The translations under genes were made by a program, and so were the position numbers. The notes under the pieces were generated by a model. The model made no database searches. It had not been told where the DNA came from and was given only the letters and a program-made list of their open reading frames with translations. Below, piece by piece: positions 7,744-15,674 of a stretch of 64,000 nucleotides of DNA (within the stretch, counting starts at the first letter, position 1; every line of letters starts with the position of its first letter). This stretch comes from Roseburia sp. (GTDB lineage: Bacteria; Bacillota; Clostridia; Lachnospirales; Lachnospiraceae): NCBI GenBank assembly GCA_019421345.1, contig JAHZFL010000014.1, positions 1 through 64,000 on the forward strand. Reading direction: 5' to 3'.

Positions 7744-8415
7744 ATGGAAAAGGGCTTAAGGGAAGTACTGACGGAGGAGTTTTCTTTTTGGGAAAAGCTA
7801 AGCGATACAGAGCGGGAGAAGCTTTTGGCGGGCACGACGCGCAAGGCGTACGAAAAGGGCGGCATGGTGCACTCCGCCAGTGAAAAATGTCTGGGTCTGA
7901 TCCTGGTGGAGCAGGGAAGGCTGCGCGTATATGTGGAATCGGAGGAGGGACGGGACGTCACTCTTTATCGGTTAGAGCCGGGAGACATCTGTACCCTGTC
8001 GGCGTCCTGCTTTATGAATGAGATCACGTTTGAGGTGATGATCGAGGCGGAGACCGACAGCCGGATCGTGCTGATCAATCCGTCTGTTTTTCAGCGGATC
8101 ACAGCGGAAAATATTTACGCAGAAAATTATCTGTACAAGCAGACAGCATCGCATTTTTCGGATGTGATGTGGGCGATGCAGCAGATTTTGTTTTTGAGCT
8201 TTGATAAGCGTCTGGCAATGTTTCTGCTGGATGAGACTGCGAAAACAGGAGAGCTTACGCTTGCCATGACGCATGAGCAGATCGCAAAATATATCGGAAG
8301 CGCGCGAGAGGTTGTGTCGCGGATGCTTAAGTATTTTGAGGCGGAGGGCTATGTAAAGCTTTCGCGCGGCAGGATCACGGTCACAGACACGGACGGTCTG
8401 GAGACGTTGATCTGA
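7744..8415 (+). CDS. Crp/Fnr family transcription regulator
   Basis: A 223-residue one-component regulator. Residues about 20-130 form a cyclic-nucleotide-binding-type beta roll (GLILVEQGRLRVYV, RLEPGDICTLSASCFM), but without the cAMP-binding RS motif and without the FNR cysteine cluster, so the ligand is unknown. Residues 150-215 are a Crp-type winged helix (MTHEQIAKYIGSAREVVSRMLKYFEAEGYV). The start at 7744 follows AAAGGAGGGAA; the in-frame ATG at 7705 is not preceded by such a site. No other regulator is seen in the window, and its targets are not indicated by the sequence. Confidence 0.88.
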   Translation: MEKGLREVLTEEFSFWEKLSDTEREKLLAGTTRKAYEKGGMVHSASEKCLGLILVEQGRLRVYVESEEGRDVTLYRLEPGDICTLSASCFMNEITFEVMIEAETDSRIVLINPSVFQRITAENIYAENYLYKQTASHFSDVMWAMQQILFLSFDKRLAMFLLDETAKTGELTLAMTHEQIAKYIGSAREVVSRMLKYFEAEGYVKLSRGRITVTDTDGLETLI

Positions 8416-8454
8416 CAGTTTTTGATTTACATTTTCAGAAAGAATGGAGGGGCT

Positions 8455-9318
8455 ATGGAGGGAAGGATTTCAGGAAGAACGAAGGTCTTTGCGCTGCTTG
8501 GTTCACCGGTCAGCCATTCCGGCTCTCCGGCGATGTATAATTACAGCTTTGAACGTCTTGGGATTGATGCCGTCTATGTGGCATTTGATATTCCGCTTGC
8601 CAAAACGAGAGAGGCGGTAGAGGCGGTGCGGACGCTTCCGCTGTGCGGGTGCAATGTGACAATGCCCTGTAAAACAGAGGCGGTGAAATATCTTGACGAG
8701 TTTTCGGCGGCGGCGCGGCTAAGCGGCGCGGTAAATACGATCGTCAATGAAAACGGTCGGCTAAAGGGCTACATGACAGACGGAGAGGGCTTTGTCCGCA
8801 GTCTGCGGGAGCATGGCGTTTCGGTTGCCGGAAAAAAGCTTGTGATCGCAGGAAGCGGCGGCGCGGCAACGGCGATCCAGGTACAGTGCGCGCTGGACGG
8901 GGCAAGGGAGCTTGTGATTTTCAATCGGACCGCAGAAAAAGCAAGGAGGACGGCAGAGCGGATCTGTTCGGAGATTTCGGAGTGCACGATCAGGGTCTGC
9001 GAGCTGGCGGATCAGCGTCTGCTGGCGGAGGAAATGCGCACGGCGGATATTTTTGTCAATGGAACGAGCGTTGGAATGGCGCCGGAGGTGGACAAAAGCG
9101 TGGTGGAGGATGCGAAGGCCTTCCGGCAGGGACTTGTTGTGGCAGATATTGTATATCATCCGAGAGAGACGAGATTGCTGCGCGAAGCGCGTGCGGCGGG
9201 CTGTGTCTGTATCGGCGGGACGGGAATGCTGCTGTGGCAGGGAGCGGCTGCATTTTCACTTTATACGGGGCAGGAAATGCCGGTCGCGGAGGTAAGAGAA
9301 CGCTTTTTTGATTTATAG
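8455..9318 (+). CDS. aroE: Shikimate dehydrogenase
   Basis: A 287-residue enzyme that reduces 3-dehydroshikimate to shikimate with NADPH in aromatic amino acid synthesis. The substrate side has LLGSPVSHSGSPAMYN and NVTMPCKTEAV, which supplies the catalytic Lys. The nucleotide side has AGSGGAATAIQ and FNRTAEKARR, the Arg suggesting NADPH preference. The usual GxNTDGxGF motif here reads GYMTDGEGF, a change of the substrate-contacting Asn to Met that also occurs in quinate/shikimate relatives, so substrate scope may differ. The start at 8455 has TGGAGGGG just upstream; a farther in-frame ATG at 8422 has none. aroK follows 99 bases later, which supports a shikimate pathway role. Confidence 0.9.
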   Translation: MEGRISGRTKVFALLGSPVSHSGSPAMYNYSFERLGIDAVYVAFDIPLAKTREAVEAVRTLPLCGCNVTMPCKTEAVKYLDEFSAAARLSGAVNTIVNENGRLKGYMTDGEGFVRSLREHGVSVAGKKLVIAGSGGAATAIQVQCALDGARELVIFNRTAEKARRTAERICSEISECTIRVCELADQRLLAEEMRTADIFVNGTSVGMAPEVDKSVVEDAKAFRQGLVVADIVYHPRETRLLREARAAGCVCIGGTGMLLWQGAAAFSLYTGQEMPVAEVRERFFDL

Positions 9319-9417
9319 AATACTTTTGTCGGGATGAAAAAGTCTAAAAGAATGTGCGGCGGCAGAACGCAGCCTGCGGAAAATGTGTATGCACGGGACT
9401 TTTTGTAAGAGAGGAAG

Positions 9418-9942
9418 ATGGCGGTGAATAATATTTATCTGACCGGATTTATGGGAACGGGAAAAAGTACGATTGCGGGATTGCTGGCAAAGCAGATGGA
9501 TACCATGTGCATGGATTTGGATGCCCAGCTTGAGCGGGAGCAGAAAAAAAAGATTTCAGAGCTGTTTGACGCCCACGGGGAGGCATATTTCCGGGAGCTG
9601 GAGACGGCGCTTTTAAAGCGTCTGGAGCTTAGGGAGCGTCTTGTCATATCGTGCGGCGGCGGCGTTGTTTTAAGGGAGGAAAATATAGCGTCCATGAAAA
9701 GCGGCGGTAAGATCGTTCTTTTGACGGCAGAGCCGGAAACTGTATGGGCGCGTGTGCGGGGGAGACAGAGCCGTCCGCTGCTTAGGGGCTGTCAGGGAGC
9801 TTTTGACATAGAAAAATTGATGGAGCAGCGCAGAGCGTACTATGAGGCAGCGGCGGATGTTGCCGTAAAGACGGACGGGAAAACGCCGCGTGAGGTTTGC
9901 GGAGAAATACTGGATTGGGCTTGCGGTAACGCGCAGATGTGA
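9418..9942 (+). CDS. aroK: Shikimate kinase
   Basis: A 174-residue ATP-dependent kinase that makes shikimate 3-phosphate, the next step after aroE. Residues 10-18 are the P-loop GFMGTGKST. The shikimate pocket shows MDLDAQLE, FRELETALL and CGGGVV, and the lid holds RGRQSRPLLRG. The length is normal and no part is missing. A GAGAGGAAG ribosome site lies just before the ATG. Together with aroE and the next gene it forms a likely small operon. Confidence 0.92.
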   Translation: MAVNNIYLTGFMGTGKSTIAGLLAKQMDTMCMDLDAQLEREQKKKISELFDAHGEAYFRELETALLKRLELRERLVISCGGGVVLREENIASMKSGGKIVLLTAEPETVWARVRGRQSRPLLRGCQGAFDIEKLMEQRRAYYEAAADVAVKTDGKTPREVCGEILDWACGNAQM

Positions 9943-9951
9943 GGGCAGACG

Positions 9952-10548
9952 ATGAATTTTGATTTTTTGAAGGAATGTCAGAGCGGGACAGAGGAACTTT
10001 GTGGGCTGCTTGACGCGGTCAGGGCGGATCTGGAGGCGGCGGAGCAATGCTATTTTCAGTCTCCGCGTGAGAGCGGCATTTTTTTGCGAAGAGTTGCAGA
10101 AAAAATCTGCTTGATCTACAATGCGTACTATGAGCTCGGCTTTCCTGCGGAAACGTCGCTGGAGGGCTTTCTCTGTTATACGGGCGAGGAGGCGCATAAT
10201 GCGGCGGTAAGCCGCTTTTTGAGCGCGGTCAGAAAGGAACAGAGAGACCGTTTGAACAAGCTGCGCGTGCTGGGAGACGATTGCATGGGCGGTGAGGCGG
10301 CACCGGATCGGGGGATGGCGTTTTCGGATCGGATGGCGCAGAACGCGCGGCGCATGATGGAGACGGTCATGGAGGTCTTAAAGGAGCTTTGTCAAAAGGT
10401 TTATAAGCGGGAGACTGCATCAGACATCTTTTTTTCCGAGGAGCGGATGGCAGACGGTGAGGACGGACATGCCAAATCAGAAGATAAGCAGGAGCGGCAG
10501 GGGCTTTTTGGGTTTTTGCGTGCCGGTATTTTCTCAAGAAAAAATTAA
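9952..10548 (+). CDS. Uncharacterised helical protein
   Basis: A 198-residue cytosolic protein with no signal or membrane segment. Residues 1-150 are mostly helical with a pattern (SGIFLRRVAEKICLIYNAYYELGF) that loosely recalls DUF4145-type or HEPN-like helical domains. The last 50 residues are charged and probably disordered, then end in a short hydrophobic-basic tail (GLFGFLRAGIFSRKN) that could touch the membrane. It begins nine bases after aroK and is probably cotranscribed. I do not recognise its function. Confidence 0.5.
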   Translation: MNFDFLKECQSGTEELCGLLDAVRADLEAAEQCYFQSPRESGIFLRRVAEKICLIYNAYYELGFPAETSLEGFLCYTGEEAHNAAVSRFLSAVRKEQRDRLNKLRVLGDDCMGGEAAPDRGMAFSDRMAQNARRMMETVMEVLKELCQKVYKRETASDIFFSEERMADGEDGHAKSEDKQERQGLFGFLRAGIFSRKN

Positions 10549-10638
10549 GAAAATGTTTCTGGTATCCGTGGGAGAAACATGCTAGGATAAACAGGAAATA
10601 AGAGAGCGTGCACAGGTCTTGGGGAGAGACGGGAGGGA

Positions 10639-11352
10639 ATGCACAAATTATTAAAAACAGGCGCAGATTTTCTTTTTCCGCCGCGTTGCCCGGTCTGCGA
10701 CAGGGTCATTCTGCCGGACGAGGAGCTATGTAGGGGATGTGAAAAGGAGCTTTTGCCGGTTTTAGAGCCTGTCTGCACAAGCTGCGGAAAGCCGGTCGGG
10801 GATGAAAGACAGGAGTATTGCGGCGACTGCGCGGGAAAGAGGCACAGCTTTTGTCAGGGAAAGGCGGTGTTTGTATACCGCGGAGGGATCAGGCAGTCTA
10901 TGTATCGCTTTAAATATGCCAATCGGAGAGAATACGCACAGTTTTACGCGAGGTATGCCGTGCGGCTGCATGGAGCGTGGCTTAGGAGAAAGCAGGTGGA
11001 GGTCATCGTACCGATCCCGATGTACCGCAAAAAGCAAAAAAAGCGCGGCTACAATCAAGCCGAGGTCTTTGCGCGTGCGCTGGGGCGTGAGACGGGGCTT
11101 CCGGTGGAAGGGCGGCTTCTCGTGCGAAACAGGGACACTGTGCCGCAGAAGGAGTTAAACGACAGGCAGCGCAGACAGAATTTAAAAAATGCTTTTCAAT
11201 TAGTACCGGATATAGTAAAATATAGGAAGATATTACTGGTAGATGATATTTATACGACAGGGAGCACAATGGATGAGGCGGCAAAGACGCTGCTTGCGGC
11301 AGGCGCAGAACAGGTTTATTACATCTGTGTGAGCATTGGAGCGGGATTCTGA
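10639..11352 (+). CDS. comF: ComF family phosphoribosyltransferase-like protein
   Basis: A 237-residue ComFC/GntX-type protein. The N-terminal third is a zinc-binding part with four cysteine pairs (CPVCD, CRGC, CTSC, CGDC). The C-terminal part has a PRTase fold with the PRPP loop ILLVDDIYTTGSTMDEA and the YNQAE stretch. ComFC is needed for uptake of transforming DNA in Bacillus and Haemophilus, although many species without competence keep it, so the role here is not proved. The gene has a GGGAGGGA ribosome site, and the following yvyF-like gene 22 bases on keeps the comF-yvyF order of Bacillus. Confidence 0.88.
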   Translation: MHKLLKTGADFLFPPRCPVCDRVILPDEELCRGCEKELLPVLEPVCTSCGKPVGDERQEYCGDCAGKRHSFCQGKAVFVYRGGIRQSMYRFKYANRREYAQFYARYAVRLHGAWLRRKQVEVIVPIPMYRKKQKKRGYNQAEVFARALGRETGLPVEGRLLVRNRDTVPQKELNDRQRRQNLKNAFQLVPDIVKYRKILLVDDIYTTGSTMDEAAKTLLAAGAEQVYYICVSIGAGF

Positions 11353-11374
11353 CGGATAGATGGGAGGACTGGAG

Positions 11375-11773
11375 ATGGATGTAAGAAATTGTAAGGTATG
11401 CGGACGGCTATTTAATTATATCGGAGGAGCGCCGTATTGTCAGTCATGCAGGAACGTATTGGAGGAGAGGTTTCAGGAGGTGAAGACCTATCTGGACAGG
11501 AGACCTCACGCAACGATCGGGCAGGTTTCCGAGGAGCTGGATATTTCTGCCAAGCAGATTAAGGAATGGATTCGGGAGGAGCGCCTTTCCTTAACGACTG
11601 CGGGCGCGGACGGGATCGTGTGCGAGCAGTGCGGAACACCGATCTGCACCGGAAAATATTGTGATAAATGTAAAGCCAGCATGGCGAATACGCTGGCTGG
11701 CGCTCTTGCTAAGCCAAAGGTGCCTGAGGATTCGCAGCGGGAGTATGACGGGAATCGTATGCGGTTCCTATAA
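11375..11773 (+). CDS. YvyF-like zinc-ribbon and helix-turn-helix protein
   Basis: A 132-residue protein with two zinc knuckles, CKVCGRLFN and YCQSC near the start and CEQCGTPICTGKYCDKCK near the end. Between them is a MerR-like helix-turn-helix (TIGQVSEELDISAKQIKEWIREERL). This matches the YvyF family that lies after comF and before flgM in flagellated Firmicutes. Here flgM and other flagellar genes are missing, and a terminator closes the unit. The start at 11375 is preferred to an ATG at 11360 because GGGAGG lies at the right distance. Confidence 0.75.
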   Translation: MDVRNCKVCGRLFNYIGGAPYCQSCRNVLEERFQEVKTYLDRRPHATIGQVSEELDISAKQIKEWIREERLSLTTAGADGIVCEQCGTPICTGKYCDKCKASMANTLAGALAKPKVPEDSQREYDGNRMRFL

Positions 11774-11780
11774 GAAAGAA

Positions 11781-11815
11781 AGACAGAGTCTGCGGCGTTA
11801 GGTTCTGTCTTTTTT
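11781..11815 (+). terminator. Terminator after the yvyF-like gene
   Basis: AGACAGA at 11781-11787 pairs with TCTGTCT at 11804-11810, followed by five more T. The loop of 16 bases is long but the T-run is good. Confidence 0.6.
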
Positions 11816-11824
11816 ACTTTTTCT

Positions 11825-11852
11825 TTGAAACTGAAGCACATTATGATATAAT
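11825..11852 (+). promoter_or_regulatory. Promoter for the membrane-protein/cdaA operon
   Basis: TTGAAA at 11825-11830, 16-base spacer, TATAAT at 11847-11852. It lies 83 bases before the gene at 11936 and right after a terminator, so it probably drives the run from 11936 through glmM. Confidence 0.6.
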
Positions 11853-11935
11853 AAACGATAAGAATGCGTAATTGCGTGCAAATTTCAGGAAAGAGGCTGC
11901 GTGGTTGCGGGAATCAGAAAGGATAAGACTGCTGT

Positions 11936-12358
11936 ATGGTAAATGAAGAACGTTTACAGCATATGATCAGGCTGTCGCAGTTTGATGAAAACGACGGCAA
12001 GAGCTGTAAGCCGATGACTCAGTATGCAAGGAAGGATTATGTGGCACTGCAGATGCTGATCAGCTTTGTCACGGGAACGCTCAGCTATGTGCTGCTGTTT
12101 GGCTTGTGGGCGCTGCAGTCGGTCGATGAATTGTTTGCGTGGATCAACACGATGGAGATTCAGACACTCGTGATGATTTTTGTATTGACTTATCTGGCAT
12201 TTTTAGTATTTTACCTCGGAGTGACCTATATTGTATTTCATGTCAAGTATACGGAAGGGCGGAAAAAGGTCAAGAAGTATTATGCAAGCTTAAAGAAGGT
12301 CAATCAGATGTACGAGCGGGAAGAACGGCTGCGGACGGATCGTGCAGAATGGGAATAG
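11936..12358 (+). CDS. Small two-helix membrane protein
   Basis: A 140-residue protein with two membrane segments (about residues 37-60 and 78-101), a hydrophilic N-terminus of about 35 residues and a charged, probably coiled C-terminal tail (KKVKKYYASLKKVNQMYEREERL). I do not recognise the family. It is the first gene in a run that leads to cdaA, and the next gene begins 13 bases downstream, so it may be functionally tied to the second membrane protein. Confidence 0.5.
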   Translation: MVNEERLQHMIRLSQFDENDGKSCKPMTQYARKDYVALQMLISFVTGTLSYVLLFGLWALQSVDELFAWINTMEIQTLVMIFVLTYLAFLVFYLGVTYIVFHVKYTEGRKKVKKYYASLKKVNQMYEREERLRTDRAEWE

Positions 12359-12371
12359 GCAGGAGGAGATT

Positions 12372-13376
12372 ATGACAGCCATATTGGAACTAAAAGAAAA
12401 GATGGTGCGTTTTTACGGGAAGAACGAGGCGTACCTTTTGCCGGTGATAAGATTTATTCTGGCATTTGTTGTGTTTTTGATGATCAATTTGAATATCGGA
12501 TATATGGAGCGTATCAGCAGTATACCGGTCGCGCTCATTCTGGCGCTGCTGTGTTCGATCCTTCCGGTACGGATGACGATGCTGATCGCTACGGCGGTGA
12601 TTCTGCTTGATATGTACGCGCTGTCTCTGGAGGTGTGTCTTGTAACATTTCTTTTATTTGCGCTGATCTATCTGCTTTATTTCCGCTTTGCGCCAAAGTA
12701 CGGCTACGATGTCCTGTTGTCGGCGGTCTGCTGCAGACTTTCTATTCCGTATGTGATGCCGCTTGGTATGGGATTACTTCGTGAGGTGTATGCAGTATTT
12801 GCGCTGATCTGCGGAAATGTTGTATATTTTTTCCTCGACGGAGTCAAGAATAATGCAAAGGTCATCAGCGGGGCGATTGATGTTGAGGGAGAGGATACGT
12901 CGATGTTTTCCGTTGCGCTTAACCAGCTCATCGGCAACAAAGAGATGTATCTGGTTTGCGGCGTGATGGTCGTGACGCTGCTGATCGTCTATGTGGTCCG
13001 CAGAATGTCGATCGAGAATGCATGGTGTGTGGCGATCATCTCAGGCGCGCTGTTTGAAGCGGCAGCTCTGACTGCGGGATATATGCTGCTTGGAATTTCC
13101 GGAAAACTGGTCGGTGTTTTGGTGGGGACTACCGTTTCCGCTCTGATCGCGCTGCTGCTGCAGTTTGTTTTCTTTAATCTGGATTATTCCAGAACGGAGC
13201 GTATGCAATTTGAGGATGACGAATATTACTATTATGTCAAGGCTGTGCCGAAGGTGTTTATTTCGGGCACGGATAAGCAGGTAAAGCGCTTCGGCGGAAG
13301 AAATGATGGCAGGGAGCGCATGGCAAAAAGGCAGTTTGTAAGAGAGATGGATATTGACGAGGATTTATTAGACTAA
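12372..13376 (+). CDS. Polytopic membrane protein upstream of cdaA
   Basis: A 334-residue protein with about eight membrane segments between residues 15 and 265, and a charged cytosolic tail with FEDDEYYYYVKAVPKV and several Lys/Arg. The family is not one I recognise; ABC-permease- or BacA-like features are absent. AGGAGGAG directly precedes the ATG at 12372; an in-frame ATG at 12342 would overlap the preceding gene and lacks this site. It is 18 bases before cdaA, so it could influence cyclic di-AMP signalling or envelope stress, but that is position-based inference only. Confidence 0.5.
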   Translation: MTAILELKEKMVRFYGKNEAYLLPVIRFILAFVVFLMINLNIGYMERISSIPVALILALLCSILPVRMTMLIATAVILLDMYALSLEVCLVTFLLFALIYLLYFRFAPKYGYDVLLSAVCCRLSIPYVMPLGMGLLREVYAVFALICGNVVYFFLDGVKNNAKVISGAIDVEGEDTSMFSVALNQLIGNKEMYLVCGVMVVTLLIVYVVRRMSIENAWCVAIISGALFEAAALTAGYMLLGISGKLVGVLVGTTVSALIALLLQFVFFNLDYSRTERMQFEDDEYYYYVKAVPKVFISGTDKQVKRFGGRNDGRERMAKRQFVREMDIDEDLLD

Positions 13377-13394
13377 TTTTAAGGAAGTGACGAC

Positions 13395-14285
13395 GTGCAG
13401 AACATGTTAGCGACATTAGACGCCTTTTGGAATAAGGTATCTGTGTACATGAATTTGCCAAAAATAACGACCACGGATATTGTGGAAATTATCATAATTG
13501 CATTTTTATTTTACTATATGCTTCTGTGGATCAAGAATACGAGAGCATGGGTGCTGCTGCGGGGGCTGATGGTGATCCTGCTGTTTGTTCTGCTTGCGGC
13601 AGTTTTCCAGATGAATACGATTATCTGGATCGCCAAGAATACGCTCAATATTCTTTTGATCGCCCTTGTCATTATTTTCCAGCCGGAAATGCGCAAGGCG
13701 CTTGAGAATCTTGGACGTAAGAATATTCTCGCGTCCTTGCTTCCGTTTGATTTTTCAAAGGGGGAAACTGCGAAGTTTTCCGACCGTACGATCACGGAGA
13801 TGGCGAAGGCGTGCTATGAGATGGGAAAGGTCAAGACGGGTGCGCTGATCGTCGTTGAGGATAATATCGTCCTTTCGGAGTATGAACGGACGGGAATCGC
13901 GGTCGACGGAGTGGTGAGCAGTCAGCTTTTGATCAATATTTTTGAAAAGAATACGCCGCTGCACGACGGCGCGGTTATCGTGCGGGGCGACCGTATCGTT
14001 GCGGCGACCTGTTATCTGCCGCTGACGGACTCGCTGACGATCAGCAAGGATTTGGGCACGAGACACCGCGCGGCGGTCGGTATCAGCGAGGTGAGCGATT
14101 CGTTGACGATTGTTGTGTCCGAGGAGACGGGAAGGGTGTCGATCGCCTTAGGCGGCGAGCTTTACCGGAATGTGGATGCAGACTTTTTAAAGAATAAGCT
14201 TGCGTATCTGCAGCACCGCAAGCAGCAGGCTTCTAAAATTGAATTATTGAAAAGGAGGCTGAAGCATGTTAAAGAAGCTCGGTAA
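13395..14285 (+). CDS. cdaA: Diadenylate cyclase CdaA
   Basis: A 296-residue membrane enzyme that joins two ATP into cyclic di-AMP, a second messenger for potassium and wall homeostasis. Three membrane segments lie in residues 20-95, then the DAC domain. The catalytic DGA (Asp191) in HDGAVIVRGD and the RHR (223-225) in LGTRHRAAVG are both present, so it should be active. The GTG start at 13395 follows GGAAGTGA; an ATG three codons on is possible. The gene overlaps cdaR by 20 bases and heads the cdaA-cdaR-glmM arrangement that is common in Firmicutes. Confidence 0.93.
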   Translation: MQNMLATLDAFWNKVSVYMNLPKITTTDIVEIIIIAFLFYYMLLWIKNTRAWVLLRGLMVILLFVLLAAVFQMNTIIWIAKNTLNILLIALVIIFQPEMRKALENLGRKNILASLLPFDFSKGETAKFSDRTITEMAKACYEMGKVKTGALIVVEDNIVLSEYERTGIAVDGVVSSQLLINIFEKNTPLHDGAVIVRGDRIVAATCYLPLTDSLTISKDLGTRHRAAVGISEVSDSLTIVVSEETGRVSIALGGELYRNVDADFLKNKLAYLQHRKQQASKIELLKRRLKHVKEAR

Positions 14286-15645
14286 AAGAATCACAAACAA
14301 TTTTGGCCTCAAGCTGCTGGCGGCTCTGTTTGCAATTGTGCTCTGGGTTGCGGTGATCAATATTGACGATCCCACGATCATACTTCCTTTTACGACGAGC
14401 GTCACTGCGGAGAACACAAGCTATCTGACGGCGCAGAATAAATATTTTGAGGTGCTAGACGGGAAGAATACCGTGACATTTAACGCATCCGCAGAACGCA
14501 GTATTCTGACGGAAATGTCGAACTCTGATTTCTCGGCGACTGCCGATATGGAAAAGATTGAATATAATGAAGATACAGGGAACTACCGCGTGCCGGTCAC
14601 GATCACGCCGAAGCGGTATAATAATAAGGTGACGGTGACGTCCAAGCAGCTTTATCTTGGGGTTTCGCTTGAGGATTTGGGAACGAGCCAGAAGGTGATC
14701 ACACCGGTGACAAGAGGCACGGTGGCAGACGGCTGTGCGCTTGGTACGCTTGAGATCGTAGGCTCCAACCTGCTGAAGGTATCAGGACCTGCCTCGATCA
14801 TCAGTCAGATCGATACGGCGGTAGCTGCGATCAATGTGGACGGTGTTTCAACGGATGTCACGGACAGTGTGGTTCCGGTGCTCTATGATGCGGACGGGAA
14901 TGTGATCGATACGACAAGGCTGAAGCTGAGCCTTAGTACCGTCACGGTATCGGCGCAGGTTTTGAGCACGAAGGATGTGGCGCTTAGCTTTGAGACCATG
15001 GGAAAACCGGCAGACGGTTATATGCTTACGGGAATCGAATATCCGCTTGAGACGGTCCGTATCAAGGGAGAGAGCGCGACACTCAACACGGTAAACAAAA
15101 TTTCGATTCCAAAGGAGGTCTTAGAGGTAACGGATATTACGGAGGACCTTGTGCGGACGGTGGATATTACCTCCTATCTGCCGGAGGGAACAGCGCTTGT
15201 GCTTGCGTCTGATGCAAAGGTAGATGTTACGGTAAAGGTGGAGGCTGTGGTAAAAGAAAGCTTTGAGGTGCCGACTGCCAATCTGGCTGTAAACAACTTA
15301 AGAGAGGGATACCGCCTTGAATTTGAGGAAGATGTCGTTCCGGTTGAGATCAGCGGTCCTTCGAGCATCATTTCAAATCTTGAGGCGAAGGATATTAAGG
15401 GGACGGTAAATGCAAACGGAACAGGCACGGGAAAGCATCAGATGACGGTTGATCTGACGCTGGAAAAGTATTGCTGGCTGACAGAGACGATCAAGGTGCC
15501 GGTGCAGATTACCGGAAATGAAGGTGCGACTGCAGAGGAAACGCCACAGAACCAACAGAACGGGCAAGGCGGCGAAGCGGGACGCGACGTAGTTTCGCCG
15601 ACAGAGACGACAAATGATTCTGCGGCAGGAACAACGGTGATGTAA
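14266..15645 (+). CDS. cdaR: CdaR, YbbR-repeat regulator of CdaA
   Basis: A 459-residue membrane-tethered protein. One N-terminal membrane helix (about residues 14-34) precedes four YbbR-type beta domains in the exported part (residues about 45-425, for example VPVTITPKRYNNKVTV and VEISGPSSIISNL). A Thr/Glu/Gln-rich tail ends the protein. CdaR binds and modulates CdaA in other Firmicutes. A good AAAGGAGG ribosome site lies inside the end of cdaA. Four repeats is typical of the longer Clostridia version, and nothing is missing. Confidence 0.9.
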   Translation: MLKKLGKRITNNFGLKLLAALFAIVLWVAVINIDDPTIILPFTTSVTAENTSYLTAQNKYFEVLDGKNTVTFNASAERSILTEMSNSDFSATADMEKIEYNEDTGNYRVPVTITPKRYNNKVTVTSKQLYLGVSLEDLGTSQKVITPVTRGTVADGCALGTLEIVGSNLLKVSGPASIISQIDTAVAAINVDGVSTDVTDSVVPVLYDADGNVIDTTRLKLSLSTVTVSAQVLSTKDVALSFETMGKPADGYMLTGIEYPLETVRIKGESATLNTVNKISIPKEVLEVTDITEDLVRTVDITSYLPEGTALVLASDAKVDVTVKVEAVVKESFEVPTANLAVNNLREGYRLEFEEDVVPVEISGPSSIISNLEAKDIKGTVNANGTGTGKHQMTVDLTLEKYCWLTETIKVPVQITGNEGATAEETPQNQQNGQGGEAGRDVVSPTETTNDSAAGTTVM

Positions 15646-15674
15646 AAAAATCGGATAGAGTGGAGGAAAAATAA

